Part shown: positions 8,113 through 16,342 of the stretch, one piece after another
How the letters are laid out: the number at the start of each line of letters is the position of its first letter
Numbering within the stretch: position 1 is the first letter of the stretch
Assembly: GCA_016930595.1 (NCBI GenBank)
Contig: JAFGGJ010000023.1
Span: 1-40,217 of the forward strand
Direction: 5' to 3'
DNA length: 40,217 bases
Source of the DNA: Planctomycetota bacterium
GTDB lineage: Bacteria; Planctomycetota; SZUA-567; JAFGGJ01
Notes under the pieces: generated by a model
Databases searched by the model: none
What the model saw: the letters and a program-made list of their open reading frames with translations, nothing else
What the model was told of the DNA's origin: nothing
Made by a program: the position numbers and the translations under genes

Positions 8113-11100
8113 ATGCCCGAAAACGATTCCGGCGGCATCCTCAGGCTTGAAGGCCAGATCATCGGCCCCTGCAGAATCGTACGCCTCATTGGTAGCGGAG
8201 GCATGGGCTCCGTCTACCTCGGCGTCCACACCAAGCTCGAAAGCCAGGTCGCCATCAAGGTTCTCTCCAGGGCGCTCGCCGATGACAAGGAATATATCGC
8301 AAGGTTTGAACGCGAAGCCAAGTCTCTCGCACAGCTCCAGCATCCCAACATCGTCGGCGTCATGGATTTCGGCGAAGACGGAGGCCACAGGTATATCGTC
8401 ACCCAGTTCGTTGACGGCCGCTCTGTCAAGGACGAAATCACGTCCGTCGGCCGCCTCTCTATCAACCAGGCCGTCGCCGTCATGCGGGATATCCTCAAGG
8501 GTCTTGCCTATGCCCATGACCACGGATTCGTCCACAGGGATATCAAGCCCTCCAATATCCTCCTCGATGGCCAGGGCAACGCGCGCATTACCGATTTCGG
8601 CCTCGTCAAAACCGTCGGCGCCGAACAGCTCACCATGACCGGCGAAGCCATGGGCACGCCTCACTACATGAGCCCCGAACAGTGGGACGGCGCAGATCCC
8701 GATCCCCGCATGGACATCTGGTCCGCCGGTGTCACTTTGTACCACATGCTCGCAGGCCGCGTCCCCTTCGAAGGCTCCGGCCCCACCCAGATCGTCAAGA
8801 ACGTCGCCATGCTCGACCCCGACCCGCTCGTCGACCTCGGCATCGTCGCTCCCCAGGGTCTCCAGGAAATACTCGACACCATGCTCGCCAAGGAACCTGG
8901 TGACCGCTACTCATCCGCCATGGACGTCGTTGCCGATCTGAACAGCGTCTCTTCCGGCTATTCCACCCCCGCCGCAGTCTCCGTTCCCGACGGCACCCTC
9001 AAGGTCGATCGCAAGTCACGCACTGCGACTCCCCGCGCCGGAAGGCGCGGCACCACCGGCCCCCACAAACCCGTCGCAAAGCCTTCCCGGCCGGTTTCTC
9101 TACCCGTCTCGCGCAAGGGCATCGCCAAAGCCCTTATCGGCATCCTCCTCGTTGCGGGTGTCGGCGGCCTCGCTCTCACTGCCTACTTCCTCATTTCCGC
9201 TGCCAAAAAGAAAGACCGCCTCGCCTGGCAGTCCGCTTCTTCCTCCGCCTACGGCGGCGATTATGACGCGGGCATACGCGCCCTCACAGGCTACCTCGAT
9301 GAACACCCCAACGGCATCGGCGCCGATGACGCCAGATCCCGCATCTCCGCCCTGGAGCAGCAGAAACTCGACGCACTCAAGGCCGCCGAACAGACCCGCT
9401 ATGACAAGCTTCAGGCTGACATCAACCGTCTCATGGCCGCCGCCGATTTCGATGCCGCGGATTCCCTCCTCGACGGCTTTCTCCGCGACACCAGTTTTTT
9501 CTCCGACTCCGCGCGCTCTCTCCGCAAACAGCTCGATTCCGCACGCGCCCGGCACCGTTTTGAACAAACCAGCCGCCCCGCCTGGGACCTTGTCAAAAAC
9601 AAACGCTACGACGACGCCTATTCCGTCGTCTCCAAGGCTGTTGAACAGGGCTCCATCCCCAAGGCCGACGGCGATACCCTCCTCGCCGGGCTCCGCAACC
9701 GCCACTTCGCCGACGTCGAAGCCGAAGTCTCCCGCCTGCGCAGCAGGAACGACCCCGCCGCCGCTTCCACCCTCATCGCCGCCTACCTCGCCAAGTACCA
9801 GTGGAAAAAAGACAAGGCTCAGCAGCTGATGGCCGCCATTTCCATGGAAAGAACCCTCCGTGAATACTCTATCCTTGAACAGAAAGTCCGCGGCATGATT
9901 TCCTTCGGCGACTACGCCGCCGCCGTAGAAACCCTCGAAACCTACCTGGCGCGCCCCGATGCTGTCAAGGACGGAGCCTCCAAGCTTCTCGCATCCGTCA
10001 AAGGCCTTCAGGCCGACTCCGCCGAATGGAACAACGTCCAGAAGGCCGTTAATGCCGCTCTCGACAACTGGGAATATGATCAGGCCGTCATCCTTGCCCA
10101 GGCCTTCAGGGACAAGGCGGCTTCCGACAACTACAGGGACAAGGCCGACGACCTCATCAAGACCGTCGAGCGCCAGAAAGTCCTCGACGCCAACATGAGC
10201 ATCGCGGAAGCCCTCGCCGTCCGCTCCGACGCCGCCAGGGCCCGCAGCTCCGCACGCCTCGCCGTCAACATAAAGCTCCCCGCTCTCTCCGACCTAAGGG
10301 ACTCCGCAGAAGACTACTTCAAGAAAGGCGAAGCCAGATTCCAGGCCAAGGAAGCCGGCAAAGCCTACAGGTTCTTCTCCAGGGCCGAATCCATCTTCTC
10401 CCAGGTCCGCAAACTCGATGAAGACTGCCGCTTCATGCAGTCCTCGGAAAAAGATGCCCTCTCCGAGCGCTCCGCCGCCGCCAACACCGACGCCTCCCTC
10501 TACGCCTCCGAACTCTGGAAAGACGCCGAAGCAGTCCTCGCCCGCGCCTCCGTACTCAAGGAAGGTTCCGAATTCCGCAAGGCCGGCCTCCTCTTCGTCA
10601 CCGCCCGTACCCGGTACATCGCCGCTAACTCCGAAGCACAGAAAGTCCGTACCGGCGTCCTTTCCGCCAAGAATAACGTCGAATCCCTCAAGAAGACCCT
10701 CTCCTCCCTAGGCCTCTCCGGCCAGCAGCTTGCCGACTTCAATGCAGCTCTGATCGTCGTCGAAGAAGCCGACAAGGCTGTCCTCAACCGCGATTTCCAG
10801 CAGGCGGTCAAGCTTTACGGTCATGCCGCCACCGCACTTGAAACCACTTCCAGGGCCGCTGTCTCCGGCGCCAAGTCCAAGTTTTCCGACCTCGTGTCTC
10901 GCGGCCGTTTCTCCGAAGCCGCCGATATCTTCGCCGCCATCGGCAGGCATGACCGCTCCTTCACCGACAGGGAATGGATGTCCGGCCTCTCTCCGCTTTC
11001 CGCCGCCAAGTTCATACTCGAACTCCCCGACGATGCCTCCACGCCGCGCTCCCTCGCCGTCTCCAAGGCCCTGCTCCGCGACGGCTACTGCGACTTCACC

Positions 11101-12387
11101 TCCAACCTCGGCCGCCTCACCGGCGGCGCGCTCTCCCCGGGCAACGTCGCCGTCGCATGCAACGACAGAAACCTCGTCACCCTCTGGAATCAGACAAACG
11201 CTGCTCCCATCAGATCAGCCTCCCCGGGCGGCACCAGCGGCAGTGTCGCAATCTCTCCGGATTCCCGCTACATCGCCCTCGGCGACGCCGGTGGCACCGT
11301 TTACATGCTCGTCGCCCCCAATCTCAATACCCTCTGGTACAACAAGGCCCATTCCGCCGCAATCAACAATATCGTCTTCTCACCCGATGGCCGCTATGTC
11401 ATCTCGGGTGGCAGAGACTCCAATCTCGTCCTCTTCAACACCACCGGCGGCGTCGTCAGGACCATCAACACCGGCAGGGCTGTTCTTTCCGTCGCCTTTT
11501 CTCCTGATTCGAAATTCGTCCTCGCCGGCCGTGATCATTACGCCAATCTCTGGGAAGTCTCCAACGGCCGTTACGTCAGGAACTATCGTGGCAGCGGCAC
11601 GGTGACCGCCACCGCCTTCTCGCCTGACGGCACCAGAGTCGTTACCGGCTCCAGCAACGGCAGCGTCTGTCTCTGGGAAAAAGACTCCGGGAAAAAACTG
11701 GCCTCCGCCGAGTCTGCTTCCGAGCCCGCTGTCTCCCTCTCCTTCACGCCCGACGGCCGCCATGTCATCGCAGGCATGGAGAATGGCGATATCTTCGTCA
11801 GACCCACCTCGGACATTTCCAAGGTCGTTGAAACCCTCCACATGCCCCGGCCGGCCTCACGTGAAGAACGCGGCCTCGCTTTCGCCGCAATCTCCCCCAA
11901 GGGCGGTTATCTCCTCGCCGGCAACTCCTCCGTTCTCCGCCTCTGGTACCTCGCGTCCGACCCCGTTGACGGCGACATCCCGGCGCAGCGCCGCTTCCTC
12001 GTCTGCAGGACCTGCGGCGGTGACGGCATCTGCCCTGCCTGCGGCGGTGACGGCAAGGCCCGAGTCAAGTGCCCCACCTGCGGAGGCACCGGCAGAATAC
12101 AATGCCCCGTATGCAAGGGCCAGAAGGAAACCTGCACCCAGTGCAAGGGCAAGGGATCCTACAACGAATACGCCTACGATGAACTCGGCTTCCGCAAGAG
12201 AGTCACCCGAAAATGCTCCGCCTGCGACGGCACGGGTTTCAAGAAATGCCCCAAGTGCGGCCATGCCGGCACCATCGACTGCCCCGACTGCGAAGACGGC
12301 ATCGCTATCGACGACAACTCCAGGTGCACAACCTGCCACGGTTCAGGCAAATGCGTCATGTGCGGCGGCAAGGGCCTCAGGTACTGA
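8113..12387 (+). CDS. Transmembrane Ser/Thr protein kinase with WD40 propeller and DnaJ-like CxxC repeats
   Basis: A 1424-residue protein; AGGGAGA precedes the ATG. Kinase domain at about 18-280: GSGGMG loop (28-32), lysine K49, HRDIKPSN (141-148), DFG (161-163) and SPE (187-189), all intact and Hanks-type. A basic linker leads to one TM (about 338-363). From 370 to about 1000 there are helical and TPR/coiled-coil repeats, including a YLDEHPNG unit like those in the upstream TPR protein. About 1000-1290 is a WD40 propeller (blades reading SPDGRYVISGGRDSNLVLF-like). From 1297 to the end are ten CxxC pairs in DnaJ-type CxxCxGxG context, likely binding several zinc ions. If the single TM is used conventionally, the WD40 and zinc parts lie outside the cytoplasm, which is unusual. 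The FHA proteins encoded upstream are the obvious readers of its phosphorylation. Confidence 0.9.
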   Translation: MPENDSGGILRLEGQIIGPCRIVRLIGSGGMGSVYLGVHTKLESQVAIKVLSRALADDKEYIARFEREAKSLAQLQHPNIVGVMDFGEDGGHRYIVTQFVDGRSVKDEITSVGRLSINQAVAVMRDILKGLAYAHDHGFVHRDIKPSNILLDGQGNARITDFGLVKTVGAEQLTMTGEAMGTPHYMSPEQWDGADPDPRMDIWSAGVTLYHMLAGRVPFEGSGPTQIVKNVAMLDPDPLVDLGIVAPQGLQEILDTMLAKEPGDRYSSAMDVVADLNSVSSGYSTPAAVSVPDGTLKVDRKSRTATPRAGRRGTTGPHKPVAKPSRPVSLPVSRKGIAKALIGILLVAGVGGLALTAYFLISAAKKKDRLAWQSASSSAYGGDYDAGIRALTGYLDEHPNGIGADDARSRISALEQQKLDALKAAEQTRYDKLQADINRLMAAADFDAADSLLDGFLRDTSFFSDSARSLRKQLDSARARHRFEQTSRPAWDLVKNKRYDDAYSVVSKAVEQGSIPKADGDTLLAGLRNRHFADVEAEVSRLRSRNDPAAASTLIAAYLAKYQWKKDKAQQLMAAISMERTLREYSILEQKVRGMISFGDYAAAVETLETYLARPDAVKDGASKLLASVKGLQADSAEWNNVQKAVNAALDNWEYDQAVILAQAFRDKAASDNYRDKADDLIKTVERQKVLDANMSIAEALAVRSDAARARSSARLAVNIKLPALSDLRDSAEDYFKKGEARFQAKEAGKAYRFFSRAESIFSQVRKLDEDCRFMQSSEKDALSERSAAANTDASLYASELWKDAEAVLARASVLKEGSEFRKAGLLFVTARTRYIAANSEAQKVRTGVLSAKNNVESLKKTLSSLGLSGQQLADFNAALIVVEEADKAVLNRDFQQAVKLYGHAATALETTSRAAVSGAKSKFSDLVSRGRFSEAADIFAAIGRHDRSFTDREWMSGLSPLSAAKFILELPDDASTPRSLAVSKALLRDGYCDFTSNLGRLTGGALSPGNVAVACNDRNLVTLWNQTNAAPIRSASPGGTSGSVAISPDSRYIALGDAGGTVYMLVAPNLNTLWYNKAHSAAINNIVFSPDGRYVISGGRDSNLVLFNTTGGVVRTINTGRAVLSVAFSPDSKFVLAGRDHYANLWEVSNGRYVRNYRGSGTVTATAFSPDGTRVVTGSSNGSVCLWEKDSGKKLASAESASEPAVSLSFTPDGRHVIAGMENGDIFVRPTSDISKVVETLHMPRPASREERGLAFAAISPKGGYLLAGNSSVLRLWYLASDPVDGDIPAQRRFLVCRTCGGDGICPACGGDGKARVKCPTCGGTGRIQCPVCKGQKETCTQCKGKGSYNEYAYDELGFRKRVTRKCSACDGTGFKKCPKCGHAGTIDCPDCEDGIAIDDNSRCTTCHGSGKCVMCGGKGLRY

Positions 12388-12415
12388 TGAACACGGTAAT
12401 ACGGGAGGAGGTGCC

Positions 12416-13081
12416 ATGATGCGCAGGGCCATGCTTTTGTTACTCCTGGCCATAGCGGGGATTCTTCTCAACGGCGGCTGCGTCCTCCGGGTTGAAGCAC
12501 AGTACTGTCCGTTCGTCCATGCCGCCGTCGAACCCGATGGCGAACCGGCCCTTATTGATGCCACCGGTTCCGCCTTCCGCTTCTCCGTCGCCGTCACCCC
12601 CGTCGTGACCAAGGATGTCGCCTGGTCCGGCGATGCCACTGTCCTCGCAGGCAGCGACCGTACCATCTTCAATTACTGCCCCATGGCCTCCCTGCGCCTC
12701 GCCGAACAGGGCTACCACCGCTCTAACCGCCCGTGGAAAATCATCGGCCGCTTCGATGCCGCTCGTGTCATCAGCTACGACCTTTCCGATGGTCCCGTTT
12801 CCATCGACGGCTCCAGGGTTGCCGTCCTGCCTGCCGAAGTCATCTTTGCCTACAGACAGAACTCCCACGGCCTCGATATCGGCTTCGGCCTCGCCATGCC
12901 TTTCGGCGACATGGGAGGCTTTGCCGAATTCCGGTATACCTACGTCATGAACATCGAATGGGAACTCACCCTAGGTATCGCAGGCACCGCTCTCAGCGAA
13001 TGGCAGGACGACCAGACCTATGACCGCTTCGGCTATTCCCACGCCTATATCGGAGTCGCTTATGAAAAACATTTTGAATAG
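12416..13081 (+). CDS. Small lipoprotein, paralogue of the next gene
   Basis: A 221-residue protein. ATG 12416 (or the adjacent ATG 12419) follows a GGGAGGAGGTG ribosome site. The N-terminus is a hydrophobic signal ending at cysteine 22 (LLNGGC), a loose lipobox. The mature part starts with EAQYCPFVHAAVEPD and then reads as alternating beta strands with glycine-rich turns, ending in an aromatic-rich strand and a terminal Phe-Glu. This could be a small beta-barrel or lipocalin-like fold in the outer membrane or periplasm. It lies 28 bp after the kinase gene and matches the next gene in length and motif order. No named family was recognised. Confidence 0.65.
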   Translation: MMRRAMLLLLLAIAGILLNGGCVLRVEAQYCPFVHAAVEPDGEPALIDATGSAFRFSVAVTPVVTKDVAWSGDATVLAGSDRTIFNYCPMASLRLAEQGYHRSNRPWKIIGRFDAARVISYDLSDGPVSIDGSRVAVLPAEVIFAYRQNSHGLDIGFGLAMPFGDMGGFAEFRYTYVMNIEWELTLGIAGTALSEWQDDQTYDRFGYSHAYIGVAYEKHFE

Positions 13082-13180
13082 CCCCCCCTTACAGAGCGGT
13101 TTCAGCCTGCCAGCAGTAATGCCGATATCCCCTTCAGGGACGCCTGTCGATCTCAGCGCGCGGCTTGAAAGGAGTTCCCC

Positions 13181-13837
13181 GTGTCCATGAAAAGTCTTCT
13201 CTCGCTTTCCCTTCCCGTCATACTCGCCCTCTGCGGGTGCGAGGCCATTGAATTCGAAGCCCACTACTTCCCCGTATTCAAAGCTCATTACGAAGACCCT
13301 GACAGCGGCACCGATATCGAATCCGATGACGGCGCCTTCCGCATCGGCCTTACCGTCGTATTCAACATTGAAAGAAACCATGGCGAAACCATCGGCCAGC
13401 AGTTCGACGCCGCCCTGCTCACCAGTGCCGATACCTTCACCCTCCTGGAAGTCAGTCCGTTCTCCGGCAGGATAGGCGAAGGTAACAGCGGCTCGGGCTT
13501 CATGGGCGTCATCGACATAATCCGCGTCTTCAAGTGCGATATCTCGGATGCCGTTGACGACGAAGGTGCCGCGTTCGTGCCCTTCGCCAACGCCAAGCTC
13601 GAATTTATCGGCCACAAGAACGCGCACGAAGGCATGTTCTTCTTGAACTTCGGCATGCTCATCGATCCCACCTTCGGCCTCGGCGGCGAATACTCCTACA
13701 TGCTCAGCGAAAACTGGGAACTCAACCTCAAGGCGTTTCTCATGTATTCCGTCGACGGAATGAACGCTGAAGATGACCGCGCCACCCTCTTCCACACCGG
13801 CGTCGGCATCGGCACACGCTTCTCAAAACGCTTCTGA
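13181..13837 (+). CDS. Small lipoprotein, paralogue of the previous gene
   Basis: A 218-residue protein. GTG 13181 is preferred over ATG 13187 because AAAGGAG ends 6 bp before it. The signal has a clear lipobox, LALCGC, with cysteine 20 as the lipidated residue. The mature start EAIEFEAHYFPVFKAHYEDP parallels EAQYCPFVHAAVEPD of the upstream protein, and both continue with an acidic turn, GAFR-x-x-[LV]xV, and a late NFG/GFG ... EYSYM/EFRYTYVMN ... NWEL/EWEL segment. The C-terminus ends RF, compatible with an outer-membrane beta-barrel. It is the last gene of the signalling locus. Function is unknown; a target or sensor of the kinase/FHA system is possible. Confidence 0.65.
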   Translation: MSMKSLLSLSLPVILALCGCEAIEFEAHYFPVFKAHYEDPDSGTDIESDDGAFRIGLTVVFNIERNHGETIGQQFDAALLTSADTFTLLEVSPFSGRIGEGNSGSGFMGVIDIIRVFKCDISDAVDDEGAAFVPFANAKLEFIGHKNAHEGMFFLNFGMLIDPTFGLGGEYSYMLSENWELNLKAFLMYSVDGMNAEDDRATLFHTGVGIGTRFSKRF

Positions 13838-13869
13838 CCCCCGCCCGCCCCGCTGCCTGCGGCCCGCCC

Positions 13870-13886
13870 GCCTCCGGCGAGGAGGC
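13870..13886. other. GC-rich hairpin between convergent genes
   Basis: GCCTCC (13870-13875) and GGAGGC (13881-13886) with a 5-nt loop lie in the gap between the plus-strand lipoprotein gene and the minus-strand sulfatase. No T-run follows on either strand, so intrinsic termination is doubtful. The remaining about 110 bp of the gap shows nothing else. Confidence 0.25.
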
Positions 13887-13966
13887 GCGTCATCCGCTCA
13901 GGATTACACAATATGCCAGTCTTCTCTGGACCCTCTCCCCCGCATAACTGACCGGCTGGGCATGAG

Positions 13967-15463
13967 TTATAAAAGCTTACCGTCAGGTGTGTAGCCTTCC
14001 GGAACCACGTCGTCGCGGGGGACAAGGGCATCGGTTCGCGGCTTGTACCCGCGTTTTTCAATTTCTTTCACAAGCTGCCCGCTGCGTTCCAGTTCCGCGC
14101 GCAGAACGGCCTGGTCGTGCTTGGCGCGCACGTCAACCGCCTGCGGCGAACAGATGTTGCAGAACCAGCGGCGCGCCCGAACGACGGCGTCCTTTACCGC
14201 CCCCCTGTCCGGGGCGCTGACGATCAGGTCGTCCAGTTCCTGAGGGTCGTTTTCGAGATCGAAAAGCATGGGGCGCTCGCCCACGCATTCCACGTACTTG
14301 TAGCGGCCGTCACTGATGGAAAACATTCCGGCCGGAGCGCCGTTCGCGTGAAATTCGCTGAGGACGAAGTCATGCCGCGGAGCACCGGCGTCGCCGTGAC
14401 AGAGCGGCATCAGCGACATACCCCGGAAGTCCGGCGGGCGTTCCAGCCCGACGGCTTCGGCAACGGTAGGGAAGATGTCGAGCTGCGATACGGGGGAGGA
14501 TTCAACGGCCTCCTGCCGGACTCCCGGCCCCATGAAAATAAGCGGCACCCGGATGGAATCTTCGTACTGGTTCATCTTGCCCCACATGCGGTGGGCCATG
14601 CAGTTCTCACCGTGGTCGGCGGCGTAGATTACGAGCGTTTCGTCGATGATGCCGAGGTGGTCGAGGGCCTCAAGGACGTGTCCGACGCAGGTATCGACGA
14701 TTTCACAATGGGCGAGGTAGGCGGCGTGGCCGCGGCGCATCTCTTCATCGGTGGAGAATGCGCCCACCTGGTGCCTGGCGAATTCCTGGTGGTAGGGGTG
14801 AAGCTTTTCGACGGGCTCGAAGTATTTTTCGGAGAGGTCGTCAAGAGAGACACGGGAGTTCCATTTATCCCAGAGGTCGGGGGGGCAGGGCCAGCCGGGG
14901 TGGGGTTCGGAGAAGTTGACGTTGAGCACCCAGGGACGGTCGGAAGGACGTTCGTTTTCCAGCCATTCCGCGGACCTGACGGCAACGTCCCAGTCGTGGA
15001 AGCTTTCGATGGTGAGGTCGTCGCGCGGGCCGGACTGGTCCATCTGCTGTTTCTTGAGCCAGCGGACGGGAACGGGTTGCTCGCGGTAGAGCGAGTGGAC
15101 GTCGAAGCTGCTGCGGTGACTCGCCATAATTTCGCGTTCGACGCCGTGGTCGCGGTCGGCCATGAAATCCAATTTGCCTACGGTGGTGAGGAGGACGCCG
15201 GAATCCCTGAAGTAATGGCCCCACCCCCCGGAACGGCCGTCCCACGGCGTGGAATTGCACCAGGTGCCTATTTCGTGGACGTACCTGCCGGCGAACATCG
15301 CTCCGCGGGTGGGGACGCAGAGCGGGCTGAGGCAGTAGGTCTTTTCGAAACGGGTGCCGGCGACGGCCATGCGGTCGATGTTGGGGGTTTCGGCCAGCGG
15401 GTGGCCGTAGCAGCCGCTGAAAAAGGGGTTGTGCTGGTCGCTGAGTATGAAGACGACGTTCAC
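13967..15463 (-). CDS. Type I sulfatase (alkaline-phosphatase superfamily), cytoplasmic form
   Basis: A 498-residue protein. I choose the GTG at about 15463, preceded by AAAGGATG, 25 bp after the deoC stop; longer starts overlap deoC and give proline-rich non-homologous sequence. The N-terminus NVVFILSDQH carries the metal-binding Asp, and CVPTR (about 49-53) is the C-x-P-x-R formylglycine motif of type I sulfatases. DHGENCMAHRMWGKMNQYED and RVPLIFMGPG later in the protein are standard family elements. It would hydrolyse sulfate esters (or related phosphonate/phosphate esters) after conversion of the cysteine by a formylglycine-generating or anaerobic enzyme, which is not encoded here. No signal peptide is visible, unlike most polysaccharide sulfatases. 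It is co-transcribed behind deoC. Confidence 0.9.
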   Translation of the reverse strand: MNVVFILSDQHNPFFSGCYGHPLAETPNIDRMAVAGTRFEKTYCLSPLCVPTRGAMFAGRYVHEIGTWCNSTPWDGRSGGWGHYFRDSGVLLTTVGKLDFMADRDHGVEREIMASHRSSFDVHSLYREQPVPVRWLKKQQMDQSGPRDDLTIESFHDWDVAVRSAEWLENERPSDRPWVLNVNFSEPHPGWPCPPDLWDKWNSRVSLDDLSEKYFEPVEKLHPYHQEFARHQVGAFSTDEEMRRGHAAYLAHCEIVDTCVGHVLEALDHLGIIDETLVIYAADHGENCMAHRMWGKMNQYEDSIRVPLIFMGPGVRQEAVESSPVSQLDIFPTVAEAVGLERPPDFRGMSLMPLCHGDAGAPRHDFVLSEFHANGAPAGMFSISDGRYKYVECVGERPMLFDLENDPQELDDLIVSAPDRGAVKDAVVRARRWFCNICSPQAVDVRAKHDQAVLRAELERSGQLVKEIEKRGYKPRTDALVPRDDVVPEGYTPDGKLL

Positions 15464-15488
15464 GGCGGCATCCTTTCGTCCGGGAAAT

Positions 15489-16208
15489 CTATTCGGAGAC
15501 CTCGCGCCTGCGGTATTCATCCAGGATGGCGGCGGTGGCGGAAGCTCCGCAGCGCGTGCAGCCGAGGTCGCGCATTTTGATGAGAGCATCCAGGCCGCGC
15601 ACTCCCCCGGCGGCTTTCACCTGCACTTTGTCGGAGCAGTGCGCGCGCATGAGCCTGATGTCATGCTCGGTGGCCCCCCGGTATGAATACTTACCGGCAT
15701 CGCCCTTGACGAAACCGTAGCCTGTGGAAGTCTTCACGAAATCCGCCCCAACGCCTTCGCATATTTCGCAGAGGCGTATCTTGGTCTCATCGTCAGGGAG
15801 AAAGTCGTTTTCGAAGATGACCTTGACGATTGCACCGTGGGAATGAGCTTCACCTACGACGGAGCGTATGTCGTTCTCGACGTAGTCCCAGTCGCCGCCG
15901 AGAACCTTGCCGACATTAACAACCATGTCTATCTCGACGGCGCCGTCGCGGCAGGCCGACGCGGTTTCGAACCGCTTGACTTCGGTCGAACTGTTGCCGT
16001 GGGGAAAACCTATGACGCAGCCGACTTTGACGGAGCTGCCGGCTAGAATCTGCGAAGCGAGAGCGATGGCGTAGGGCTTGATGCACACGGAAGCGACGCC
16101 GTACTCGCGGGCCAGTTCGCACCCCTGCCGCAACTGGTCGTCGGTGAGCGTGGGATGGAGAAGGGAATGGTCGATCATCCCGGCGAGTTCTTCGTACGAA
16201 TACTTCAT
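15489..16208 (-). CDS. deoC: Deoxyribose-phosphate aldolase
   Basis: A 239-residue class I aldolase that splits 2-deoxyribose 5-phosphate into glyceraldehyde 3-phosphate and acetaldehyde, the last step of deoxynucleoside breakdown. The ATG has AGGGAGCG upstream. Key family residues are present: EIDMVVN with Asp94, GADFVKTSTGYG with Schiff-base Lys159, and VQVKAAGGVR with Lys198. The length fits the family (usually 215-260). It is first in a two-gene minus-strand operon with the sulfatase, an unusual partner; the usual deo neighbours are absent. It is divergent from zupT. Confidence 0.93.
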   Translation of the reverse strand: MKYSYEELAGMIDHSLLHPTLTDDQLRQGCELAREYGVASVCIKPYAIALASQILAGSSVKVGCVIGFPHGNSSTEVKRFETASACRDGAVEIDMVVNVGKVLGGDWDYVENDIRSVVGEAHSHGAIVKVIFENDFLPDDETKIRLCEICEGVGADFVKTSTGYGFVKGDAGKYSYRGATEHDIRLMRAHCSDKVQVKAAGGVRGLDALIKMRDLGCTRCGASATAAILDEYRRREVSE

Positions 16209-16237
16209 CTGGTCGCTCCCTGCACACGGACGTCCTG

Positions 16238-16243
16238 ATTATA
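16238..16243 (-). promoter_or_regulatory. -10 element of the deoC-sulfatase operon
   Basis: Read on the minus strand this is a perfect TATAAT, 30 bp upstream of the deoC ATG. No good -35 lies at 16-18 bp, so the promoter may need an activator. Confidence 0.35.
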
Positions 16244-16279
16244 GCACGTACCGATTTCACGTGGGAGGCAAGTCCCGCT

Positions 16280-16307
16280 TTGAAGGAGCAGCCCTGCAGC
16301 GTAAAAT
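16280..16307 (+). promoter_or_regulatory. Candidate promoter of zupT
   Basis: TTGAAG (16280-16285, four of six matches) and TAAAAT (16302-16307, five of six) are 16 bp apart, 36 bp before the zupT ATG. The ribosome site GGGAAGGGAG (16324-16333) follows. No metalloregulator palindrome was recognised. Confidence 0.4.
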
Positions 16308-16342
16308 ATCCGGGGCGAATTCCGGGAAGGGAGCAGTACGGG

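Noticed and set aside
8113..12387. Possible split of the kinase into separate kinase and WD40/DnaJ-like genes
   Set aside because: The frame is continuous with uniform codon usage and no internal ribosome site or stop was seen.
14117..15580. Long plus-strand open frame opposite the sulfatase
   Set aside because: Antisense shadow of a GC-rich gene; the minus strand has the CVPTR motif and other sulfatase signatures.
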